Source: Wenzhouxiangella sp. (GTDB lineage Bacteria > Pseudomonadota > Gammaproteobacteria > Xanthomonadales > Wenzhouxiangellaceae). Taken from it: 12,774 nucleotides of DNA. A model generated the notes under the pieces. It searched no databases. It was not told the DNA's origin and saw only the letters and a list, made by a program, of their open reading frames with translations. Shown here piece by piece: positions 1 through 7,141 of this stretch (position 1 is the stretch's first letter; every line of letters starts with the position of its first letter). The translations under genes were made by a program, and so were the position numbers. The DNA lies in the NCBI GenBank assembly GCA_007116585.1, contig SKIE01000050.1, positions 1 through 12,774 of the forward strand. The letters are read 5' to 3'.

Positions 1-1379
1 CACTGGAGGCGCTTGAGACACTCAGCGTGGACTTTGATCCGGCCAGCCCGGATCCGGAGCTTGCCCTGGCCGCGCTGATCGAGCTGCCGCTGGCCAGTCT
101 CCGCGCCCTGGCGGTTGACCCCAACCAATCAGCCGGCCTCAGACCTTGGCTGGACCTGGCCGCAACCGCCCGCGGTGCGCTGCTCGACCCTGCAAGACTC
201 GCGACCGATCTTGACCAGTGGGAGATGCGTCATCCGGATGCAGGCTATTCTGCGGCGCAGGCCGACGAGTGGCTGGCCGCCTGGCGCTCGCTGCAAACCC
301 CGCCGCGACGGATCGGACTGATCCTGCCCGGACCTGAAAGCAGTCTGGCCCGACCCGGCCGGGCGCTGCGCGACGGATTGTTGTCGCGCTGGAGCCGCCA
401 GAGCGGCGACCAGCGACCTGAACTGCATTTTTTTTACATTGGCGACGAGCCCGAGGCCGTGATCGATGCCTGGTTTCGCGCCCGACAAGCCCGGGTGGAT
501 CTGGTCGTGGGGCCGCTGCAGCGCGATCAGGTCGACCAACTCATCGACCTGGGTGATGCCAGCGTGCCGCTGCTACTGTTGAACCATCCATCCGAGGCCG
601 GGAGACTGGAACAGTTTCCGGGGCTGGTGGCCAGCTATGCGCTCACGCCCGAAGAAGAATCCGAACTGGCGGCAACGCGCGCACTGGTTGCCGGCCACAG
701 CCGGGCGCTGGTGCTGCGCCAGGACAGCGAGTGGGGTGAACGCGTCGGCGAGGCCTTTCGGCGGACCTTTCGCGCCGGCGACGGCGAGGTGGTGCGCGAC
801 ATGCGCTATCCGCCCGGACAGGTCGATCACAGTATTCTGCTGGAAGTCCTGCTGGAACTGGATCGTTCGCGCGAGCGCGGCACCCGGCTGTCTCGCACGC
901 TGGGCATGCCGGTCGAGACCGAAGCGTCCCGGCGAACCGACGCTGACCTGATCTTTCTGGCCGCGCGAGCGGCCGACGCCCGCGCCCTGCGCCCGCAACT
1001 GAACTTCTTCGGCGCCGGTGACTTGCCGGTGATGGCCACCTCGCATGTGGTCAGCGGCGCCCCGGACGCGCGCCGCGATCAGGATCTGAACGACATCCTG
1101 CTGCCGGTGGCGCCCTGGTTCCTGGATAACGGCGACGGCGAGCACGAACGCCGCCTGGCCGAGCAGCGCTACGCCGGCCTCGACAACCCGTCACTCTCAC
1201 GACTGTTCGCGCTCGGCGCCGACGCCTACGAACTTCTGCCCTGGCTGGCGCACATGCACAGTGATCCGGATCTGTATCTTCCCGGCCACACCGGCCGGCT
1301 ACGCCTGTTGGAATCAGGCCGCATCGAGCGCGATCTGCCGTTTGTGCGCATCGTCAACGGTCTGCCCGTACCCGAGTGA
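1..1379 (+). CDS. lpoA: LpoA/LppC-family penicillin-binding protein activator, 5'-truncated by window edge
   Basis: LpoA is an outer-membrane lipoprotein that reaches through the periplasm to stimulate the peptidoglycan synthase PBP1A. The reading frame is open to the left edge (first full codon at base 3), so the signal peptide, lipobox and most of the N-terminal TPR-like domain lie outside. About 458 residues remain: the tail of the helical domain with the family-like WLDLA segment, then a periplasmic-binding-protein-like domain opening with RRIGLILPGP and a run resembling GRALRDGLL, ending near the LPFVRIVNG segment. The stop TGA overlaps the GTG of yraN by 4 bp. The order lpoA-yraN-dolP supports the call beyond the moderate motif similarity. 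An in-frame GTG at base 27 is not the true start, because coding continues upstream of it. An ABC-type substrate-binding protein is the main alternative, but the neighbours argue against it. Confidence 0.85.
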   Translation, partial: LEALETLSVDFDPASPDPELALAALIELPLASLRALAVDPNQSAGLRPWLDLAATARGALLDPARLATDLDQWEMRHPDAGYSAAQADEWLAAWRSLQTPPRRIGLILPGPESSLARPGRALRDGLLSRWSRQSGDQRPELHFFYIGDEPEAVIDAWFRARQARVDLVVGPLQRDQVDQLIDLGDASVPLLLLNHPSEAGRLEQFPGLVASYALTPEEESELAATRALVAGHSRALVLRQDSEWGERVGEAFRRTFRAGDGEVVRDMRYPPGQVDHSILLEVLLELDRSRERGTRLSRTLGMPVETEASRRTDADLIFLAARAADARALRPQLNFFGAGDLPVMATSHVVSGAPDARRDQDLNDILLPVAPWFLDNGDGEHERRLAEQRYAGLDNPSLSRLFALGADAYELLPWLAHMHSDPDLYLPGHTGRLRLLESGRIERDLPFVRIVNGLPVPE

Positions 1380-1750
1380 ACCAGAGCGTCCGCCAGCGCC
1401 GCGGCCAGCATGGTGAGGCGGCGGCCGAGCAGTGGCTGCAGGCGCGGGGACTGCAGACAATCGAACGCAACTACCGCTGCCGCGGCGGTGAAATCGACCT
1501 GATCATGGTCGAGGAAGATACCGACGACGGCAGCGTGCTGGTCTTTGTGGAAGTCCGCCTGCGCGCACCCGGTGCACCGGTTGCGGCCATCGAGACCGTG
1601 GATCGAGGCAAGCAGCAGCGCCTGATCCGCGCGGCCCGTCACTTCCTGATGTCGCAACCGCAGTGGGCTGACCATGCCTGCCGCTTTGACGTGGTGGCCG
1701 TGGAACAACTGGATGAAACGCCCTGCTGGATTCGCAATGCGTTCGAATAA
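1376..1750 (+). CDS. yraN: YraN family (UPF0102) endonuclease-fold protein
   Basis: This 124-residue protein has the size and motifs of the YraN/UPF0102 family, which has a restriction-endonuclease-like fold and is usually annotated as a putative Holliday-junction-resolvase-like nuclease; its cellular role is not settled. Visible signatures are GQHGE (10-14), RGGEIDLI (37-43, with the putative metal-binding Asp41), FVEVRLR (57-63, Glu59), a basic helix with KQQRLIRAA, and the C-terminal CRFDVV and IRNAFE segments, all in family order. The GTG start at 1376 lies in a GTGA overlap with the lpoA stop, which suggests translational coupling and fixes the start. The gene is full length. In E. coli diaA follows; here the next gene is dolP after 79 bp. 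Confidence 0.92.
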   Translation: MNQSVRQRRGQHGEAAAEQWLQARGLQTIERNYRCRGGEIDLIMVEEDTDDGSVLVFVEVRLRAPGAPVAAIETVDRGKQQRLIRAARHFLMSQPQWADHACRFDVVAVEQLDETPCWIRNAFE

Positions 1751-1829
1751 TTCGGTCGCCAAAGGCGCGTAAACTAGCGCGCTGAATCAAGGTCATACAT
1801 TCTGCCAACCGCCGGGAGAAATCACCGCA

Positions 1830-2435
1830 ATGGATCGCTTTGTTCACCCGCTTGCCCGCTCCGTTATCGCCGTCGTGCTGGTCGCCCTGCTGTCAGGCTG
1901 CGCCGCGGTTGTGGTTGGCGGCGCAGTGGCCACCGGCGTTGCTGTGCACGATCGGCGCACTGTCGGAACAGTCATCGACGACAACGTGCTGGAGGTCCGC
2001 GTTCGTAACGCCTTGTATGTCGATGAGCAGCTCGACCAGCGCTCGCGCATCAAGGTCAACGTCTTCAACGGCTGGGTGTTGCTGGCCGGCGAAGTGCCCA
2101 GCGAGGCGCTGATCGAACTGGCCACCGAGCGGGTGAGCGCCGTCGATGGCGTGGTGCGCCTGTTCAATGAACTTGCGGCGACCGAACGGGCCTCGCTCGG
2201 CGAGGCCAGCAACGATCGCTGGATTTCAAGCCGCGTCAACGCCGGCTTTGCCCGCATCCGCGGCTTGTCCGGCTTTGACCCGAGCAGGGTCCAGGTGACC
2301 ACGGCACGCTCGATTGTCTATCTGCAGGGCCTGGTATCCCAGGCCGAGTCGGACGCCGTGATCGAACGTGCCCGCACGGTGCGCGGGGTCGAGCGGGTGG
2401 TCACCCTGTTCGAGATCCGCGACCGCGATGAATGA
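1830..2435 (+). CDS. dolP: DolP (YraP) outer-membrane lipoprotein with two BON domains
   Basis: DolP helps keep the Gram-negative outer membrane intact by binding anionic phospholipids and influencing division-site wall remodelling and envelope-stress control. The 201-residue product starts with a short basic N-terminus and a hydrophobic signal (about 11-21), then the lipobox LLSGC with Cys24; Ala25-Ala26 fits outer-membrane sorting. BON domain 1 covers about 50-115 (GWVLLAGEV) and BON domain 2 about 130-195 (SIVYLQGLV). The segment SNDRWISSRV places Trp131 at the position of the membrane-contacting Trp127 of E. coli DolP. The ATG is preceded by GGGAG at 1814-1818. E. coli dolP is controlled by sigma-E, but I could not find a convincing sigma-E promoter in the 79 bp upstream. 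The stop TGA abuts the ATG of the kinase gene. Confidence 0.93.
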   Translation: MDRFVHPLARSVIAVVLVALLSGCAAVVVGGAVATGVAVHDRRTVGTVIDDNVLEVRVRNALYVDEQLDQRSRIKVNVFNGWVLLAGEVPSEALIELATERVSAVDGVVRLFNELAATERASLGEASNDRWISSRVNAGFARIRGLSGFDPSRVQVTTARSIVYLQGLVSQAESDAVIERARTVRGVERVVTLFEIRDRDE

Positions 2436-2439
2436 ATGA
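2428..2439 (+). repeat. Three tandem ATGA units at the dolP/kinase junction
   Basis: The dolP end and kinase start are written as three head-to-tail ATGA units. The dolP stop (TGA, 2433-2435) is followed at once by the kinase ATG (2436-2438). The three ATGs lie in different frames and only the last is in frame with the kinase. I see no good Shine-Dalgarno motif within 15 bases, so the kinase is probably translated by re-initiation after dolP (inference). Three copies may be chance. Confidence 0.6.
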
Positions 2440-5264
2440 GCAAGACAGGCCCGACCAACGACCGCCCCACGGCAGAGGACTTTGAGGCCACTGCCCTTGA
2501 GACGCTGATCGAGGCGTCGGAGTCGCTTGGCACGCAGGCCGAGGCGTCCGCAGACTGGCGCGATCTGGAACTGGGCCGCTATCAGTTAATGCGCACCCTG
2601 GGCCGCGGCGGCATGGGCCTGGTGTTTCTGGCGCGCCAGACCGAACCGGTCGAGCGTGAGGTGGCGCTCAAACTCATCCGCCAGCGCATGCTCAACCCGT
2701 CCAACCTGGCCCGGTTCGAGGTCGAGCGCCAGGCACTGGCACAAATGCAACACCCGGCCATTGCGCAGGTGTTCGATGCCGGCACCACGGCCGAGGGCTA
2801 CCCCTATTTTGCGATGGAGTTTATCCACGGCCAGCCGCTGCACGTCTATTGCCGTGAGCATCGACTGAGCTTGCCCGAGCGCCTCGACCTGTTCGTTCGA
2901 ATCTGCCTGGGGGTGCAACATGCTCACCAGAAGGGCATCATCCATCGCGACCTCAAACCTGCCAATATCCTGATCACCCGGATCGACGGGGTGGCTCTGC
3001 CCAAGATCATCGATTTCGGCATTGCCACGACCGCCGATCGTGCCACCGATCGTGCCACCGACCGTGCCAGCCACCGTACCGCCGACACGCAGCGCAGCGA
3101 ACACATCGGCACTCCGGAATACATGAGCCCCGAGCAATTCGGCAGCCGGACGGACGCCATTGATACCCGCAGCGATGTCTACTCACTGGGCGTCATCCTT
3201 CATCAACTGCTGATCGAGGAGACACCTTTGAAGCGCGACCAGCTGTCGCAAACTCGCAACCCGGCCGAGATTGCGCGAGCCTTTCATGCGCTGACCGAGC
3301 AGCCGTCGCGGCGGCTTGACCGCACCACCATTCGCGCCATTGCCGAGCAACGCTGCACCTCACCGCGCAGGCTTCGCCGGGCCCTGAAACCGGATCTGGA
3401 CGCGGTGGTGATGAAAGCCCTGGCGCCCGATCCAGACCAGCGCTATGCCTCGGCCGGCGACCTGGCGGCCGACATCCAGCGCAGTCGGCGCCACGAGCCG
3501 GTGCTCGCGCTGCCGGCCAGCGCGCCCTACCGGGCGCGCAAGTTCATGCGCCGTCATGCACTGGCCCTGGGCAGCGCGAGCGCCGTTCTGCTGGCCCTGA
3601 TTGCAGGGCTGACCGCAGCCACCGTCAGCCTGTTTGAGGCCCAGCGCCAGTTCCGCCTTGCTGAACAACGCCAGCTGGAGCTCGAGCAGGTGACCCGTTT
3701 TCAGCAGGATATGCTCGAAGGGATCAGCCCGCGCGAGATGGGCGAAGGGATGTTCGAAGAACTCGAACGCCAGCTGCGCAGTGGTCTGGATCGAGCCGGC
3801 GCCGAACCGGACCGGGCCGACGCCGCTCTGACGCCGCTGACCGCTCACGTCTCGCCGACCGATCTCGCCCGCCACGCGCTGGACCGTTTCATCCTCGCCC
3901 GTGCCGTGGCCTCGGTCGAGGAGCAGTTCGCCGGCCAGCCGCAGGTGCAGGCGGATCTGTATCGCTCGCTGCACGACGTCTATCGCGCGATCGATCAGCC
4001 CTCGGCCCTGCCGGAACTGGCGGCCAACATCGTTGCCCTGCAGGAACAGCAGCAGGGATCCCACGCACCCGAAACACTGCGGGCCAGAAGCCGCATGGGC
4101 TTTTCGCTCTACCTGGCCAACCGCCTGGAGGAAGCCCGGGAAGAACTGGAGGCCGTGCGCGGACTGCTCGACACCCAAGACAGGGAACTGCGCGAGTTGC
4201 TGATCAGCACCAGCAACCACCTGGGCACCGTGCTGGTTGACCAGGGCGCCATGTCAGAGGCCATCGAGATCATGACCGAGACCGCGCATCAGGCACGCGA
4301 CTGGTTCGGCCCTGAACATGACTTGAGCATTCGCTCGGCCAGCAGCCTGGGCTTCGTCCACGCCCGGTCGCGTAATTTCGAACAGGGCCTGGTGCATTTC
4401 GAGCAAGCGCTGGACGCACTGCGCGAGACGCTGCCGCCCGATGACCCGAGGATCGGGCGTGCCATGCTCAACGTCGCCTCCAGCTATGGCCAGCTCGCGC
4501 GCTACGACGAAGCGCTCAAGATGGACCGGGAGATCGTAGCGTTCTTTACTGCTACGGAAGGCCGCCGAACCTCGAACACGCTGCGGGCCATGAGCAACAA
4601 GGCCAATAACCTGGCAGCAGTTGGTCGAACCAAAGATGCTCGCGACCTGCTGCTGGAAGCCACCGAACTGGCCACAGAGGCACTGGGTGCTGAACACCCC
4701 ATCACCCTGCGCACCCGGGTCAATCTGGGCAGCCTGCTCAACCGTATGGGTGACCCGGAAGCCGCCCGCCCCCTGCTCGAAGACGTCGTCTTGATCCGCG
4801 AGCAGAACTTCGGACCCGATCACCAGGAAACGCTCAGCGCACAGGAAATTCTCGCCAGTATTCTGCTTGATCTCGATGAACCGCAAGCCGCACATGATCT
4901 GATCAGCCGTGTGCTCGAGCGACGCCAGGCGGTGTTTGGTCCGGACCATCCACAAACCGCTCTGGCGCTGCAGATTCTGGCCGTGAGCCTGGTTGATAGC
5001 GACCGGCCCGAGGAGGCACTGAAACCTGCCAGGCAGGCCGCTGAGTTTTTCGCCGAGCGCACTGGCGCCAACAGCGGCCCCGCGCTGCGCAGCGCGCTGG
5101 CCTGGTATCGCGCTGAGCTGGCTTCCGGCAACCCCGGCCAGGCGGCCACCATCCTGGAGACTCGACTGCAGGCGCTTGTAGGAGAAGATCCTGATCCAGG
5201 CCATTCGCGCCTGATCGCCGAGCTGGTGGCAGCGCAGAAAAACGCCCTGCCGGATTCAGACTAA
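2436..5264 (+). CDS. Transmembrane Ser/Thr protein kinase with C-terminal TPR repeats
   Basis: This is a Hanks-type Ser/Thr kinase of 942 residues with all key residues present: glycine loop LGRGGMG (55-61), VALK Lys79, helix-C Glu97, HRDLKPAN (170-177, catalytic Asp172), DFG (193-195), GTPEYMSPE (225-233) and DVYSLG (247-252). Wording such as ARFEVERQAL, FDAGTT and CLGVQHAHQKGIIHRD is typical of the planctomycete/xanthomonad TPR- or WD40-kinase family. A basic stretch (RARKFMRRH, 366-374) precedes one membrane span at about 375-400, predicting a cytoplasmic kinase and a periplasmic C-terminus. A short charged helical stretch follows, then TPR-like 42-residue repeats (about 540-915) marked by GPEHD (625), GAEHP (751), GPDHQ (793) and GPDHP (835). 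The activation loop is lengthened by a DRAT-type repeat. The ATG abuts the dolP stop. Family members often sit beside an ECF sigma factor, and none is seen here. The substrate is unknown; a role in envelope sensing is an inference from its neighbours. Confidence 0.95.
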   Translation: MSKTGPTNDRPTAEDFEATALETLIEASESLGTQAEASADWRDLELGRYQLMRTLGRGGMGLVFLARQTEPVEREVALKLIRQRMLNPSNLARFEVERQALAQMQHPAIAQVFDAGTTAEGYPYFAMEFIHGQPLHVYCREHRLSLPERLDLFVRICLGVQHAHQKGIIHRDLKPANILITRIDGVALPKIIDFGIATTADRATDRATDRASHRTADTQRSEHIGTPEYMSPEQFGSRTDAIDTRSDVYSLGVILHQLLIEETPLKRDQLSQTRNPAEIARAFHALTEQPSRRLDRTTIRAIAEQRCTSPRRLRRALKPDLDAVVMKALAPDPDQRYASAGDLAADIQRSRRHEPVLALPASAPYRARKFMRRHALALGSASAVLLALIAGLTAATVSLFEAQRQFRLAEQRQLELEQVTRFQQDMLEGISPREMGEGMFEELERQLRSGLDRAGAEPDRADAALTPLTAHVSPTDLARHALDRFILARAVASVEEQFAGQPQVQADLYRSLHDVYRAIDQPSALPELAANIVALQEQQQGSHAPETLRARSRMGFSLYLANRLEEAREELEAVRGLLDTQDRELRELLISTSNHLGTVLVDQGAMSEAIEIMTETAHQARDWFGPEHDLSIRSASSLGFVHARSRNFEQGLVHFEQALDALRETLPPDDPRIGRAMLNVASSYGQLARYDEALKMDREIVAFFTATEGRRTSNTLRAMSNKANNLAAVGRTKDARDLLLEATELATEALGAEHPITLRTRVNLGSLLNRMGDPEAARPLLEDVVLIREQNFGPDHQETLSAQEILASILLDLDEPQAAHDLISRVLERRQAVFGPDHPQTALALQILAVSLVDSDRPEEALKPARQAAEFFAERTGANSGPALRSALAWYRAELASGNPGQAATILETRLQALVGEDPDPGHSRLIAELVAAQKNALPDSD
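3036..3083 (+). repeat. Four 12-bp tandem units in the kinase activation loop
   Basis: Four consecutive 12-bp units (3036-3047, 3048-3059, 3060-3071, 3072-3083) encode DRAT, DRAT, DRAS and HRTA, between the DFG motif (193-195) and GTPEY (225-229). The first two units are identical at DNA level and the later ones diverge step by step, which suggests local duplication. The DFG-to-GTP spacing is 29 residues, about ten more than in PknB-type kinases as I recall them. Each unit carries Thr or Ser two residues after Arg, so each adds a possible phosphorylation site (inference). Confidence 0.85.
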
Positions 5265-5741
5265 ATAAACCACCAGCAGTAACGGCACCAGCGCGTAAAC
5301 GGCCGCCAGAACATCGTCAATCATGATGCCGAATCCCCCGCGCACCCGGCGGTCCAGCCAGCGGATCGGCCAGGGCTTGACAATATCGAACAGCCGGAAC
5401 AACAGGAAGGCCGCTACCCACCAGGCCAGCTCAAAGGGTATCCACAGCAGCACCAGCCAGAGCCCGACAAACTCGTCCCAGACAATGCCACCGTGGTCGT
5501 GCACGCCCAGGCGCCGGGACGTCTCACCGCACAGGTAGCAGCCCACGGCAAAGGCCAGCACCACCAGCCCCAGACCGGCCCACCAGGGCAAAGCCATCAG
5601 CGGCACTGCGAACACCAGCGCGGCCGCACTGCCGACCGTCCCAGGGGCCTTCGGGCTCAGGCCACTACCGAAACCAAAGGCCAGAAACCCGGTCGGAGTG
5701 GCCAAGGCAATATGGCGCGTTTGTTCCCGATCAGCCGTCAA
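5256..5741 (-). CDS. pgpA: Phosphatidylglycerophosphatase A
   Basis: PgpA is an inner-membrane phosphatase that removes phosphate from phosphatidylglycerophosphate to give phosphatidylglycerol. The 161-residue product has the family N-terminal motif GSGLSPKAPGTVGS (25-38), the WDEFVGLW motif (89-96), FRLFDIVKPWP (115-125) and the acidic IMIDDVLAAVYA segment (139-150), with several hydrophobic membrane stretches between. The start is TTG at 5741, inside the 3' end of thiL (11-bp overlap), with a Shine-Dalgarno-like GGATGGGA five bases upstream (5747-5754); no ATG is available near the expected N-terminus. It is the last gene of the minus-strand operon. Its 3' end overlaps that of the convergent kinase gene by 9 bp. 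thiL-pgpA adjacency is common in proteobacteria. Confidence 0.95.
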   Translation of the reverse strand: MTADREQTRHIALATPTGFLAFGFGSGLSPKAPGTVGSAAALVFAVPLMALPWWAGLGLVVLAFAVGCYLCGETSRRLGVHDHGGIVWDEFVGLWLVLLWIPFELAWWVAAFLLFRLFDIVKPWPIRWLDRRVRGGFGIMIDDVLAAVYALVPLLLVVYLV

Positions 5742-6678
5742 AATGATCCCATCCGCGTTGATTGACCTTTATCATGTTGCCCCCTTTGTCAACACATACG
5801 ATACCCGGCTCTTCCCGCACGCGACCGATCACCGTCGAATCAGAGCCGGTGGCGGCCAATGCCTGACGACAGGCCGGCAGCTGTCCAGGTGCCAGCGTCC
5901 ACAACAACTCGTAATCGCTGCCGCCGTTGAGTTGAAAGGCTCGGCGCTGATCAGGCGCCGGAACGGCAGCGCAGAGGGCCGAGCTGGTCGGCAATGCCGT
6001 CACGTCCACCTCGGCACCCTGCCCCGGACCGAGCAGGTGACCGAGATCAGCCAGCAGCCCGTCAGAGATATCCATCATGGCGCTGACCAGACCTCCCAGC
6101 GCAGCGCCAACAGCCACTCTGGGTTCCGGTCTATGCAGGCGCTGGCGCAGCGTCTCCGACGCCTGCCCATCCAGGGCCAGGGCGGCAGCGGCATCGCCGA
6201 GGGTGCCGGATACCATGATCAGATCCCCGAGTTGACAGCCGCCGCGCCGGGCCATTCGAGCCGGATCAACCTCACCAAGCAGCTGAACGCCGATATTGAG
6301 CGGGCCGCGGGCCAGATTCCCGCCCACCAGACAAGTACCCGTGCGGGCTGCCAGCGCAAGAAATCCATCCAGGAATGCATCCAGCCAGACAGCGTCCGCC
6401 GCCGGCAGGGTCAACGCCAGCAGCGTCCAGCGCGGTCTGGCCGCCATTGCCGCCATGTCGCTGAGATTCGCCGCCAGGGCCAGATGACCGACATCGGCCG
6501 GCGACCAGTCGGCGCGGAAATGCCGGTCCAGCACCAGGCTATCAGTGGTTGCCACCAGAGCCAGGCCGGGCTCGGGCCGCAGCACGGCGGCATCGTCACC
6601 GATATTGACCAGGACCGAATCATCGGTGCGGTCGGCGCGCGCCTTGATGCGCGCAATCAGGTCAAATTCACTGCTCAC
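5731..6678 (-). CDS. thiL: Thiamine-monophosphate kinase
   Basis: ThiL phosphorylates thiamine monophosphate with ATP to give thiamine diphosphate, the active cofactor. The 315-residue product shows the PurM/ThiL-family motifs in order: IGDDAAVL (26-33), TTDSLV (44-49), ALAANLSDMAAM (68-79), VGGNLARGP (118-126) and DISDGLLADL in the second half. One detail is unusual: the segment is commonly GGDT, with a metal-binding Asp, but reads GGN here (Asn121). Some ThiL homologues share GGN as far as I recall, so I do not read it as inactivation. The start is GTG at 6678, giving an 11-bp overlap with the end of nusB. The 3' end overlaps pgpA by another 11 bp. The position after ribH-nusB is the standard gammaproteobacterial one. 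Confidence 0.96.
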   Translation of the reverse strand: MSSEFDLIARIKARADRTDDSVLVNIGDDAAVLRPEPGLALVATTDSLVLDRHFRADWSPADVGHLALAANLSDMAAMAARPRWTLLALTLPAADAVWLDAFLDGFLALAARTGTCLVGGNLARGPLNIGVQLLGEVDPARMARRGGCQLGDLIMVSGTLGDAAAALALDGQASETLRQRLHRPEPRVAVGAALGGLVSAMMDISDGLLADLGHLLGPGQGAEVDVTALPTSSALCAAVPAPDQRRAFQLNGGSDYELLWTLAPGQLPACRQALAATGSDSTVIGRVREEPGIVCVDKGGNMIKVNQRGWDHFDG

Positions 6679-7141
6679 CGCGCTCGACGTCGCGCTCGGT
6701 CCGGCGGCACTGCGCCGCCAGGCGATCGAGCACGCCGTTGACGAAGGTATGGGCCTGCTCAGCGCCGAAGCGATGCGACAACTCTATGGCTTCGTCCAGC
6801 ACGACCCGATAGGGCATTTCCGGATGATGCAGGAGCTCGTTGGCGCCAAGCCTGAGAATGACCCGCTCCATCTGATCCAGGCTGGCATCGACGCGCTTGA
6901 GCAACGGCGCGATCGCAGCATCGAGCTCCTCCTTGCGGCTGACCACCTCGCCGACCAGCGTCTCGAAATAGGCCTGGTCGACACCCTCGAAGTTCTGCTC
7001 TTCGAGGAACTGGCGCACAATGGCTGCGGCAACATCGTCGTTGAGCTGCCACTGATACAGCGCCTGCAGGGCGCGGCGACGGGCACGGCGACGCGGCTCG
7101 AAGGGATGACTGCCGCTGGCCTTTGACTTGCCCCGACTCAC
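6668..7141 (-). CDS. nusB: Transcription antitermination factor NusB
   Basis: NusB joins NusE (ribosomal protein S10) on boxA RNA to support antitermination of rRNA operons. The 157-residue product has the all-helical NusB pattern: a basic N-terminus, then RRRARRRALQALYQW (about 17-31), a central YFETLVGEV segment, LKRV with an ILRLGANELL helix, and the C-terminal signatures RVVLDEAIELSHRFG and FVNGVLDRLA. The N-terminal extension of about 15 residues before the RRRAR block is longer than in E. coli. The GTG start at 7141 lies in a 4-bp GTGA overlap with the ribH stop. I see no Shine-Dalgarno motif, so coupled translation is likely. ribH-nusB-thiL linkage is widely conserved. Confidence 0.96.
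   Translation of the reverse strand: MSRGKSKASGSHPFEPRRRARRRALQALYQWQLNDDVAAAIVRQFLEEQNFEGVDQAYFETLVGEVVSRKEELDAAIAPLLKRVDASLDQMERVILRLGANELLHHPEMPYRVVLDEAIELSHRFGAEQAHTFVNGVLDRLAAQCRRTERDVERGEQ

Noticed and set aside
27..1379. lpoA fragment as a complete gene starting at GTG 27
   Set aside because: The frame stays open to the window edge, and LpoA needs an upstream signal peptide, lipobox and N-terminal domain.
1764..1782. GCGCG / CGCGC stem downstream of yraN as a terminator
   Set aside because: Only about five pairs of simple GC sequence with no T-tract; likely chance in high-GC DNA.
1751..1829. Sigma-E promoter for dolP
   Set aside because: GTAAACT (1769-1775) and TCAAG (1787-1791) vaguely resemble the two elements, but the spacer is only 11 bp and the matches are poor.
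3360..4220. Long open frame on the minus strand inside the kinase gene (about 286 codons)
   Set aside because: It is antisense to a well-supported coding region in high-GC DNA. The translation shows no recognisable family and no ribosome-binding site.
5698..6741. Open frame of about 347 codons on the plus strand opposite thiL
   Set aside because: thiL on the other strand has all family motifs. The plus-strand product is low-complexity, rich in Gln, Arg and His, as expected of an antisense shadow.
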